DNA of 14,699 bases from Anaerolineales bacterium UBA1136 (GTDB lineage: Bacteria; Chloroflexota; Anaerolineae; Anaerolineales; UBA11657), in assembly GCA_002311455.1 (NCBI GenBank), contig DCAJ01000073.1, forward strand, positions 12,140-26,838. Reading direction: 5' to 3'. Shown here in pieces: positions 8,673 through 14,699 of the stretch. A program made the position numbers and the translations under genes. The notes beneath the pieces are model-generated. The model was not told where the DNA came from, did not search any database, and worked only from the letters and a program-made list of their open reading frames with translations. The first letter of the stretch is position 1. Each line of letters opens with the position of its first letter.

Positions 8673-10496
8673 ATGAAAAAAGAGAAGTCATTCGCAAGGT
8701 CTGTAGGTTTTGGAGCAACTCTATTACTAGGAATGGTAGTCTATGCATATGGATTTAACGTCACTAAAGTTAATTTTGAGACTACGCGTTCTGAAAGACG
8801 ACTGACACAACTTAGCCGCATCATGCGCGCCTTAGCACACCCTGCATTGTTTGTTTATGAGAGAGAAGAAGCAGATATAACAGCACCCATCTATCTCCCT
8901 TGCCCGAAGAACGGAGTACCAGCATATACACCGAACAAGAGTAAAGCTTACCTCATCCTTACTCCCAGCTGCGCTGGACCAGGCGAAATAATTACAATCG
9001 AGGGCTTTAATATTTGGCCCAACACTAAAGGTCCTATTAACTTTGTTGCTCCTAGTGGTGCAAACCTAACAATAGGACATCTGCGCGCGGATGACAATGG
9101 ATACTTTAATGCCAAAGTTAAGCTTCCTAAGCGAAAGCCAGTAGAAGATGCGCAAATACTACGAGCTCTGCCTCGTCGTAACATTGGCAATCCGAAGTTC
9201 TCAGAAGTCGCACAAAGCACCTGGGAAAAAATCATAGAAACTGTTTTCTTAGCGTTACTAGCTACTACCTTTGGTACTTTTTTGGCAATTCCAGTAAGTT
9301 TTTTGGCTGCTCGCAACCTGATGAGCAGCCAAAAGAATCCACTTACTAGTGTTGCATTCTCAATCATAGGCTGGCCACTAGGCTTTCTGATCGGACTCCG
9401 GACAGCTCTAATATTCCAGTCGCTTGTATCACAAATCTTAGTAGAAGATATCTTGATAAGAAGTAGCCTTGGTTCAGTGTTTGGGATTGGATTGATCTGG
9501 GCTACCGTCTTGTGGTTATTTCCTAGAAAGGAAACACAATCAAATCTAAGTTCAATTAACTCCGTCCGGTACGTAACTATGGTCTTGTCAGTACTAATAG
9601 CAATTTGTACCATGTACATGGTGGCTCATTTAGCACTTACCTTGGGGAAGGTACTGCTGGAACCACTTGGACCTATTGGATTTATAGGTAATTTCATTAG
9701 CCAACTTGGCGATGTGCTCGTCATGGTGCTGCCTGCAGCAGCAGCGTTGCTGGGGGGTGGTACTTTGGGTCTTACTGGAAATAGGATAGGGCAGTATATG
9801 TCAGACCATATGTCGCTCAGAGTCGTGCAAATTACCAATCTTTGTGCAACTACTCTGGCAGGAGCGATAATTGGTGCCATTTTAGGTAATACTGTTGAAT
9901 GGTTTTATCAGTTAGAGGACCCACAACAAACTCTTGTCTGGCCTATGTCCGTTGGTGCAGTACTAGGAGCAATATTATCTTTAAGAACATCGCATAAACA
10001 TCCTATACCAATTGGATACGTAACCTATTTCGTAACTAGATCTGTCCTGAATATAACACGATCCATAGAGCCACTAGTAATGGTAATAGTATTCGTTGTA
10101 TGGGTTGGAATAGGTCCATTTGCTGGATCACTCGCTCTAACTCTGCATACTATCGCAGCCCTTTCCAAATTATATTCTGAGCAAGTAGAAAGTATTTCAC
10201 CTGGCCCCTTAGAAGCCGTGCGTGCAACAGGAGCTAATCGCCTCCAGACCATAATGTATGCAGTGATACCCCAAATCATACCGCCTTACATTTCTTTTAC
10301 GATGTATCGGTGGGACATAAACGTACGTATGTCCACCATAATAGGATTTGCAGGTGGAGGCGGTATCGGTTTCTTACTTCAACAAAACATTAATCTACTG
10401 AATTATCGTGCGGCAAGTGTACAAATGTTAGCTATAGCGATAGTAGTGGCAACTATGGACTATATCAGTGCTGTCGTACGCGAACGCTTTGTTTGA
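8673..10496 (+). CDS. phnE: Enlarged PhnE-type ABC permease with extracytoplasmic Ig-like domain
   Basis: This is a 607-residue membrane permease, about twice the usual PhnE length (near 270). An N-terminal membrane helix (about 11-28) is followed by an extracytoplasmic region. Residues about 95-150 there resemble an IPT/TIG-type Ig domain (TPSCAGPGEIITIEGFNIWP; RADDNGYFNAKVKLP), and Cys77 and Cys100 may pair. PhnE homology begins near 180 (ETVFLALLATTFGTFLAIPVSFLAARN) and breaks off at about 216. Roughly 235 residues with several more hydrophobic segments follow. PhnE homology resumes at about 452, with TRSIEPLVMVIVFVVWVGIGPFAG, the EAA loop EAVRATGANRLQTIMYAVIPQ (514-534), YRWDINVRMSTIIGFAGGGGIG and a closing MDYISAVVRER. 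The reading frame is intact throughout. It pairs with the PhnC ATPase. The substrate (phosphonate, phosphite or other) cannot be read from sequence. Confidence 0.9.
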   Translation: MKKEKSFARSVGFGATLLLGMVVYAYGFNVTKVNFETTRSERRLTQLSRIMRALAHPALFVYEREEADITAPIYLPCPKNGVPAYTPNKSKAYLILTPSCAGPGEIITIEGFNIWPNTKGPINFVAPSGANLTIGHLRADDNGYFNAKVKLPKRKPVEDAQILRALPRRNIGNPKFSEVAQSTWEKIIETVFLALLATTFGTFLAIPVSFLAARNLMSSQKNPLTSVAFSIIGWPLGFLIGLRTALIFQSLVSQILVEDILIRSSLGSVFGIGLIWATVLWLFPRKETQSNLSSINSVRYVTMVLSVLIAICTMYMVAHLALTLGKVLLEPLGPIGFIGNFISQLGDVLVMVLPAAAALLGGGTLGLTGNRIGQYMSDHMSLRVVQITNLCATTLAGAIIGAILGNTVEWFYQLEDPQQTLVWPMSVGAVLGAILSLRTSHKHPIPIGYVTYFVTRSVLNITRSIEPLVMVIVFVVWVGIGPFAGSLALTLHTIAALSKLYSEQVESISPGPLEAVRATGANRLQTIMYAVIPQIIPPYISFTMYRWDINVRMSTIIGFAGGGGIGFLLQQNINLLNYRAASVQMLAIAIVVATMDYISAVVRERFV

Positions 10497-10600
10497 TTAC
10501 ATATTATACGCATGCAATTTCATACAGATTTTATTTCACATGAACCACACAAGATGGTATTATTCAAGACAAATATGTAAATGAACTTTCGATTTAGTAC

Positions 10601-10628
10601 TTACCCAAAAAATCGATCTACCTATAAA
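10601..10628 (+). promoter_or_regulatory. Possible promoter of the phosphofructokinase gene
   Basis: The 151-base gap before the phosphofructokinase gene contains TATAAA (10623-10628, 5/6 match to a -10). A poor -35, TTACCC (10601-10606), lies 16 bases upstream. A short inverted repeat (TCGATTT 10589-10595, AAATCGA 10610-10616) surrounds the -35 and could be an operator. Nothing else clear is visible in this gap. Low confidence. Confidence 0.25.
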
Positions 10629-10647
10629 GGAATGTTATTTTAAAGTA

Positions 10648-11733
10648 ATGCGACGTATTGGAATATTGACCGGTGGAGGAGATGCGCCAGGTTTAAATGC
10701 CGTGATCAGAGCAGTGGTCCATACTGCTATGAATAACTTTGATGTAGAAGTGCTGGGATTAAGAAATGGATTTGATGGTTTGGTTGAACCAGAAGATGTG
10801 ATTAGTCTTAGCCACTCAAAAGTGCGCGGCATTCTATCACATGGGGGTACTATCTTGGGGGCAGCCAACCGTGGTAACCCATTTTCGCGCAAGACAGTGG
10901 TTGATGGAAAAGAGGTAATTAGTGACATGTCAGCACAAGCCCTAGAAAATATAGAAAGGCTAAATCTAGACAGCTTAATCGTAGTCGGAGGAGATGGAAC
11001 CTTGACTATTAGTAAAGCACTATATGATAGAGGAGCTCCGATTGTTGGAGTTCCCAAAACAATAGACAATGACATGGGTGGGACTGATGTCACATTCGGC
11101 TTTAATACTGCAATGCGTACTGCCACCGAAGCACTAGATAAGCTACACACTACCGCCGAAAGTCATAGTAGAGCTATGATCCTAGAATTAATGGGTCGTA
11201 ACGCAGGTTGGATTGCTCTTGGAGCTGGACTCGCTAGTGGAGCAGACGCAATTCTAATACCTGAAATACCCTTTGACTTAGAGCCTGTAACTAATAGATT
11301 TGAGGAACGTGCACAGAACGGAAGTAACTTCAATATTATATCTGTTGCAGAAGGTTCACACCCAAAGGACGGAAAACAGCAATTCAAGAATGATGATGGG
11401 CTATATTATGGTCGCTTAGGAGGGATTGGACAAACGATAGCTAATGAGCTCAATTTGGGTTCAGGGATTGACTCTAGATGCACCGTGCTTGGTCATTTAC
11501 AACGCGGAGGAACTCCTACACCTTATGATAGATGGCTAGCCACACTCTACGGCGCTGGTGCAACTAGACTTGCTATGTCTGGCAAGTACGGAATGATGGT
11601 AAATTTACGTGGAGGAGATATAGGTGCGATTTCTCTTACGGATGCCGTTGAACAAACGCCTAAGTTAGTAAATCCCGATGGAGATCTAATTACTGCTGCA
11701 CGTGGTTTAGGCATTGTGTTTGGTGACGAGTGA
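10648..11733 (+). CDS. pfkA: 6-phosphofructokinase, mixed-substrate (Gly/Lys) type
   Basis: This 361-residue glycolytic enzyme phosphorylates fructose 6-phosphate to fructose 1,6-bisphosphate. Residues 1-20 carry the opening GILTGGGDAPGLNAVIR. GGDGT at 114-118 has Gly at the position (Escherichia coli 104) where pyrophosphate-specific enzymes carry Asp. PKTIDND at 136-142 has Lys137 at the position (E. coli 124) where ATP-specific bacterial enzymes carry Gly; Asp140 is the catalytic base. MGRNAGWIALGAGLASGAD, IPEIPFDL, the conserved SVAEGS, and LGHLQRGGTPTPYDR follow. The Gly/Lys combination defines the group III 'mixed-substrate' family, whose members use ATP or pyrophosphate, so the donor cannot be decided here. 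The start has only a weak Shine-Dalgarno (AAAG) close to the ATG. A convergent small transcript ends a few bases after its stop. Confidence 0.94.
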   Translation: MRRIGILTGGGDAPGLNAVIRAVVHTAMNNFDVEVLGLRNGFDGLVEPEDVISLSHSKVRGILSHGGTILGAANRGNPFSRKTVVDGKEVISDMSAQALENIERLNLDSLIVVGGDGTLTISKALYDRGAPIVGVPKTIDNDMGGTDVTFGFNTAMRTATEALDKLHTTAESHSRAMILELMGRNAGWIALGAGLASGADAILIPEIPFDLEPVTNRFEERAQNGSNFNIISVAEGSHPKDGKQQFKNDDGLYYGRLGGIGQTIANELNLGSGIDSRCTVLGHLQRGGTPTPYDRWLATLYGAGATRLAMSGKYGMMVNLRGGDIGAISLTDAVEQTPKLVNPDGDLITAARGLGIVFGDE

Positions 11734-11735
11734 AT

Positions 11736-11777
11736 TAAAAACGTAGAGCATCCCTAGTACTAGGGATGCTCTACGTT
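11736..11777 (-). terminator. Intrinsic terminator: 38-bp perfect palindrome with T tract on minus strand
   Basis: Bases 11740-11777 form a perfect palindrome (half site AACGTAGAGCATCCCTAGT). Read on the minus strand it is followed by TTTTTAATTC, giving a hairpin plus T tract. On the plus strand there is no T run after it (TACGCC), so the orientation is mainly minus. It begins 7 bases after the phosphofructokinase stop and may also help end that transcript. Confidence 0.75.
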
Positions 11778-11778
11778 A

Positions 11779-11822
11779 CGCCAGGGCATCTCTCTTACTT
11801 AATCAGGAGGGATGCCCCGGCG
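11779..11822 (-). repeat. Second hairpin overlapping the 16-codon ORF
   Basis: An 18-bp imperfect inverted repeat (arms 11822-11805 and 11796-11779 on the minus strand, 8-base loop) has one A/C mismatch and two G-T wobbles. Its first arm lies inside the 16-codon ORF, and the ORF's TAA straddles the loop and the second arm. It shares GCATCCCT with the palindrome just downstream, so the arms of the two hairpins could exchange partners (1:2 and 3:4, or 2:3 and 1:4). Confidence 0.6.
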
Positions 11823-11845
11823 CCAATAGTACTGTCACTTTTCAT
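11795..11845 (-). CDS. Putative 16-residue peptide or leader ORF
   Basis: The ATG at 11845 opens MKSDSTIGAGASLLIK and ends with TAA at 11797-11795. GGAGG (11858-11854) lies 8 bases upstream, within GGGAGGTGAT, which nearly fully matches the 16S rRNA tail. Several genuine genes nearby have no visible Shine-Dalgarno, so this one is notable. An in-frame ATG two codons earlier is too close to the GGAGG. A near-consensus promoter lies upstream and a terminator downstream, giving a free-standing transcript of about 170 bases. The peptide is not recognised, with no clear membrane helix and no run of one amino acid. A regulatory RNA with a translated leader is an equally good reading. No minus-strand gene follows for it to attenuate; the convergent phosphofructokinase gene lies there instead. 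Confidence 0.5.
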   Translation of the reverse strand: MKSDSTIGAGASLLIK

Positions 11846-11912
11846 GAGCATCACCTCCCGTTCCTCAAAAATAGCTTTCCAACAATAAATATATTAGCGG
11901 CTACCTAAGCCA

Positions 11913-11941
11913 ATTATGCCAGAACGGAGTTTAAATGTCAA
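11913..11941 (-). promoter_or_regulatory. Near-consensus sigma70 promoter, minus strand
   Basis: TTGACA (11941-11936, full -35 consensus), exactly 17 bases, then CATAAT (11918-11913, 5/6 of the -10). Transcription would start near 11906, about 60 bases before the 16-codon ORF. A second TTGACA lies 15 bases further upstream (11956-11951). This is the best promoter match seen in the window. Confidence 0.65.
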
Positions 11942-11976
11942 CTTCAAGTATGTCAAATACATATAGGATATGAAGA

Positions 11977-12528
11977 ATGTGTGAGGTTCGACCAAATACG
12001 CGTATAATATCAATGATCTGTGTTTTGTCCTTAGCATTAAACGGATGTAATCAGGACAATGATAATAATGGTCAACTACTAGTTGACAATGCAACCAGCG
12101 CCCAAGTTGCTAGTACATTGGTGATTACTAAAAATCCTACCGCTACTCCTTCTCCTACGAAGGAATCCTGTGAAAACGACGCAACATTTGTCACTGACCT
12201 AACAATACCTGATTTCAGTAAATTGGAGCCTGATACACGCATAAGCAAATTATGGCAAATACGTAATGCAGGAACCTGTCCATGGGGACCTGGATATTCC
12301 GTAGTTTTCAAAGAAGGTCATGCCATGACTGCAAAATTACAGCACGCACTTTATCCAGCCAAACCAAATGCAAATGCCATAATTCAAATCGACATGACCA
12401 CACCATCGTCACCCGGAGATTACCAAGGCTACTGGCTCCTATATGATCCTGATGGAATCATGTTCGGGCACAAATTGTTTATCAAGATTACTGTTGAAGA
12501 AGATATAGCAACATCTAGTTCAGAGTGA
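11977..12528 (+). CDS. Lipoprotein with NBR1-type Ig-like domain
   Basis: This 183-residue secreted lipoprotein has residues 1-23 as the signal, with lipobox LNGC just before the lipidated Cys. A Ser/Thr/Pro/Asn-rich tether runs to about residue 65 (NPTATPSPTKESC). Residues about 68-172 match the NBR1 central Ig domain as found in Chloroflexota surface proteins. That match comprises LTIPDFSKLEPDTRISKLWQIRNAGTCPWGPGYSVVF, then MTTPSSPGDYQGYWLLYDPDGIMFGHKLFIKI. In the family the domain is a binding or structural module with no known enzymatic activity. AGGA lies 8 bases before the ATG; an internal Met at residue 13 could also start a signal peptide. It is convergent with ahcY. The role is unknown; a cell-envelope adhesion or scaffold function is inference. 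Confidence 0.85.
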   Translation: MCEVRPNTRIISMICVLSLALNGCNQDNDNNGQLLVDNATSAQVASTLVITKNPTATPSPTKESCENDATFVTDLTIPDFSKLEPDTRISKLWQIRNAGTCPWGPGYSVVFKEGHAMTAKLQHALYPAKPNANAIIQIDMTTPSSPGDYQGYWLLYDPDGIMFGHKLFIKITVEEDIATSSSE

Positions 12529-12564
12529 TTAAGTAAGCACAAGCATTCCCGAATTAGTCACTCT
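12522..12564. terminator. Possible bidirectional terminator hairpin between convergent genes
   Basis: AGAGTGATTA (12522-12531) and TAGTCACTCT (12555-12564) pair over 10 bp with one wobble across a 23-base loop. They lie between the lipoprotein stop (12528) and the ahcY stop (12600). There is no T run on either side, and the large loop weakens the case. The rest of this 71-base gap shows nothing. Confidence 0.3.
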
Positions 12565-12599
12565 AGAACTTTGAAATTGATCTAAGCTGCCCTAAATTA

Positions 12600-13859
12600 T
12601 TATGTGCCCTCTTCCCAAGAATTAAGGTACTTTTCCTGTTCGGCAGTTAGTTTATCTATCTCAATACCAATTGCATCTAGTTTTATAGTAGCAATCTGCC
12701 TGTCAATCTCTTCTGGCACAGAATACACTTGGTTGTCCAATTCATTACTATGCGTAAGCATGTACTCTGCACTTAATGATTGATTTGCAAAGCTCATATC
12801 CATAACACTAGCCGGATGCCCTTCCGCAGCTGCAAGATTAATTAATCTACCTTCACCAAGAAGATTGATCTTCCTACCATCAGAAAGGGTAAACTCCTCC
12901 ACAAATTCTCTCACTTGCCGGACTTTGTTCCCTGCCAATTCATAAAGAGCAGGTACATTAATTTCCACATTAAAATGTCCTGAATTAGATATTATCGCTC
13001 CATCTTTCATTACCTCAAAATGATGGCGGTCTATTACATGTTTGTCTCCAGTAACAGTACAAATGAAATCTCCCATGGCTGCAGCCTGCGTGAATGGCAT
13101 AACACGAAAACCATCCATTACAGCCTCAAGCGCAGCTAGTGGGTCTACTTCAGTTACAATTACATTTGCTCCCATACCACTAGCTCGATTTGCCAAACCC
13201 TTACCGCACCATCCATATCCGCAAACTACAAATGTTTTACCGGCTAGCAAGACGTTTGTAGCCCTCACAATCCCATCCAATGTACTCTGACCTGTACCAT
13301 ACCTATTATCAAACAAATGTTTGGTCATGGCATCATTGACCGCCACAACCGGGAACCTAAGTGCACCATCACCAGCCATAGCTTTGAGACGTATCACACC
13401 TGTTGTGGTTTCCTCAGTACCGCCCACTATCTCTCCCAATTGACTTACACGCTCCTTATGCAATATGCTAACCAAATCAGCACCATCATCCATAGTGATT
13501 TGAGGTCTATGGTCTAGAGCAGCACTAATATGATTGTAATAAGTTTCGTTGTCTTCACCTTTAATTGCATACACAGGTATTTCGTCATATACTACTAAAG
13601 ACGCAGCCACATCATCTTGGGTTGATAGTGGATTCGATGCACATATCACCACATCTGCTCCACCTATTTGTAGGGTCCGCATCAGATTTGCAGTCTCTGC
13701 AGTTACATGAAGACATGCTGACATTCTCACTCCTTGTAACGGTCTTTCTTTTGCAAATCGCTCACGAATTTGACGTAGCACTGGCATTTCCTGTTCAGCC
13801 CACTCAATGCGATGTCTACCGCCAGGAGCAAGATCAGCATTCTTAACATTAAATTCCAT
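12600..13859 (-). CDS. ahcY: Adenosylhomocysteinase (S-adenosyl-L-homocysteine hydrolase)
   Basis: This 419-residue cytoplasmic NAD-dependent enzyme splits S-adenosylhomocysteine into adenosine and homocysteine, relieving methyltransferase inhibition and feeding the methionine cycle. The substrate motifs are CLHVTAETANLMRTL (49-63), GGTEETTTGV (146-155), and NDAMTKHLFDNRYGTGQS (175-192) with catalytic Lys180. The NAD site is VVCGYGWCGKG (211-221). GAIISNSGHFNVEI (287-300) and the C-terminal LAAAEGHPASVMDMSFANQ are also present. At 419 residues with the ending YLNSWEEGT, it is the short form lacking the roughly 40-residue insert and the KPDHYRY tail of the longer type. A good Shine-Dalgarno (AAAGGAGT) precedes the ATG. 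The PfkB kinase gene lies 81 bases upstream on the same strand, which fits joint adenosine handling. Confidence 0.97.
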   Translation of the reverse strand: MEFNVKNADLAPGGRHRIEWAEQEMPVLRQIRERFAKERPLQGVRMSACLHVTAETANLMRTLQIGGADVVICASNPLSTQDDVAASLVVYDEIPVYAIKGEDNETYYNHISAALDHRPQITMDDGADLVSILHKERVSQLGEIVGGTEETTTGVIRLKAMAGDGALRFPVVAVNDAMTKHLFDNRYGTGQSTLDGIVRATNVLLAGKTFVVCGYGWCGKGLANRASGMGANVIVTEVDPLAALEAVMDGFRVMPFTQAAAMGDFICTVTGDKHVIDRHHFEVMKDGAIISNSGHFNVEINVPALYELAGNKVRQVREFVEEFTLSDGRKINLLGEGRLINLAAAEGHPASVMDMSFANQSLSAEYMLTHSNELDNQVYSVPEEIDRQIATIKLDAIGIEIDKLTAEQEKYLNSWEEGT

Positions 13860-13881
13860 ATTATGTGACTCCTTTTGTCCA

Positions 13882-13912
13882 ATTATATTCTATATCACGT
13901 AATTGTTTCCAA
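13882..13912 (-). promoter_or_regulatory. Possible ahcY promoter
   Basis: A perfect -10 TATAAT (13887-13882 on the minus strand) is preceded by TTGGAA (13912-13907) with a longish 19-base spacer. A start near 13875 would leave about 16 bases before the ATG, still including the Shine-Dalgarno. ahcY may also be reached by read-through from the kinase gene. Confidence 0.35.
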
Positions 13913-13940
13913 TTCATTATGTTAATCGTTGACACTGTTA

Positions 13941-14699
13941 TTACATTTTTGAATCTAATACATCTAATACACCTTCATCATCATAATTCAATCGAAATCT
14001 GTCGACAAACTGCGATACTGTATAGTTATGATTTTGAGTGCCAACCTGCTCCAAACAATATGTAGCTGCCAATGTCCCCACCCTACCGCACAAATCTAAT
14101 GGCAGACCTGCAGCATATGCACGGAGGAAACCACCTCTTAATGCATCTCCAACTCCGGTAGGATCACACACTTCGTTTTCAGGAAAAATTGGTATTTCAA
14201 AGTAGTCATCACCTGACCATATGAGTGATCCGTGCCTTCCATTTGTAATCACAAGTACAATTTCTCTATCTACAATAGATGTCTCATCAATGCTGATTTT
14301 ATCCTTTAAGAGAGAAAATTCATAATGATTAAGTACAATCATATCAGCACCCATTACTCCCTCATATAAATCATCACGTTCCAACCTAACAATCTGCTGG
14401 CTTGGATCATACAAGTAGGGAATTTGCATTGATTTACATTCCTGCACGCGATACCTCATAGCAAGAGGATCATCAGGAGATATCACCACTAAATCAGGTC
14501 TAAATTCCAAATCAGATATTTTAAGCTTAGATGCATGGCTCATTGCACCAGGGTAAAAAGAGGCAATTTGCGCATTATCAAGATCTGTGGTTGCATAAAA
14601 AGATGCAGTAAATTCGTCTTTGATTTCGACAATACTGTTTGTATCCACACCTGCATTGTCTAGCCACAACCTATATTCATGAAAGTCTTGTCCAACCGT
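13941..14699 (-). CDS. PfkB-family kinase, probable adenosine kinase, 5'-truncated
   Basis: The frame stays open from the TTG at 14669 to the window edge. The extra codons read TVGQDFHEYR, matching the family's usual VGxDFxxYxxWLxxxGVDT, so the start lies outside. About 252 residues are visible, and perhaps 30-50 are missing. Numbered from the TTG: FTASFYATTDLDNAQIASFYPGAM (20-43) is the substrate/lid region. NHYEFSLL (114-121) carries the N-x-x-E magnesium motif. DPTGVGDALRGG (169-180) is the PfkB signature 2, with anion hole and catalytic base Asp175. The TDLDN...PGAM form and the position directly before ahcY favour adenosine as substrate, since removing adenosine pulls the AhcY reaction forward. 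Ribokinase or another sugar kinase is the main alternative. Confidence 0.88.
   Translation of the reverse strand, partial: TVGQDFHEYRLWLDNAGVDTNSIVEIKDEFTASFYATTDLDNAQIASFYPGAMSHASKLKISDLEFRPDLVVISPDDPLAMRYRVQECKSMQIPYLYDPSQQIVRLERDDLYEGVMGADMIVLNHYEFSLLKDKISIDETSIVDREIVLVITNGRHGSLIWSGDDYFEIPIFPENEVCDPTGVGDALRGGFLRAYAAGLPLDLCGRVGTLAATYCLEQVGTQNHNYTVSQFVDRFRLNYDDEGVLDVLDSKM

Noticed and set aside
8948..9619. 223-codon open frame on the minus strand inside phnE
   Set aside because: It lies fully antisense to a well-supported membrane protein, has no recognisable domain, and is explained as a composition shadow of the plus-strand gene.
10589..10616. Inverted repeat TCGATTT/AAATCGA before pfkA as a terminator
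   Set aside because: The 7-bp stem is AT-rich with a 14-base loop and no T run on the plus strand; at most a weak operator candidate.
10635..11150. 171-codon open frame on the minus strand inside the phosphofructokinase gene
   Set aside because: It is antisense to highly conserved catalytic motifs, with no family resemblance and no ribosome site noticed.
11935..11957. Two ATGTCAA direct repeats as an operator for the NBR1-Ig lipoprotein gene
   Set aside because: Seven bases repeated twice in an AT-rich gap is weak evidence, and both are explained as TTGACA elements read on the minus strand.

Overview
The window looks like an ordinary bacterial chromosome, most plausibly from the phylum Chloroflexota (inference). 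Evidence for this is a lipoprotein with an NBR1-type Ig domain, extracytoplasmic proteins carrying FlgD-like and IPT-like Ig folds, and a PhnC/PhnE-type transporter with an added Ig domain. The base composition is moderately AT-rich. No rRNA, tRNA, CRISPR array, transposase or phage gene was seen. Genes are tightly packed and no gene-free stretch exceeds 300 bases.

Layout: (1) 1-2666 (+) is the 3' three quarters of mfd, the transcription-repair coupling factor, cut by the window edge. (2) 2733-10496 (+) is a run of five co-oriented genes: a membrane-anchored protein of Ig-like domains, a HisM/GlnP-type amino-acid ABC permease, a 956-residue lipoprotein, a PhnC-type ATPase, and a large PhnE-type permease. 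The lipoprotein fuses three different substrate-binding-protein families end to end: BMP/PnrA-like, SBP family 3 (amino acid) and PhnD-like. A 13-bp terminator-like hairpin sits between the lipoprotein gene and phnC. (3) 10648-11733 (+) is a phosphofructokinase of the Gly/Lys 'mixed-substrate' signature. (4) 11736-11941 (-) is a compact unit convergent with it: near-consensus promoter, near-perfect Shine-Dalgarno, 16-codon ORF, hairpin, then a 38-bp perfect palindrome with a T tract. (5) 11977-12528 (+) is an NBR1-Ig lipoprotein. (6) 12600-14699 (-) holds adenosylhomocysteinase, preceded on that strand by a PfkB-family kinase that is probably an adenosine kinase; the kinase is cut by the window edge.

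How the genes fit together: ahcY and the PfkB kinase form a methyl-cycle pair, in which AhcY makes adenosine and homocysteine and the kinase would remove the adenosine. The ABC genes look like a composite importer. One lipoprotein offers three binding domains, and the neighbouring genes supply permeases of two of the matching families but only one ATPase. The tripartite binding protein, the enlarged PhnE and the orphan 16-codon unit are the most unusual elements.
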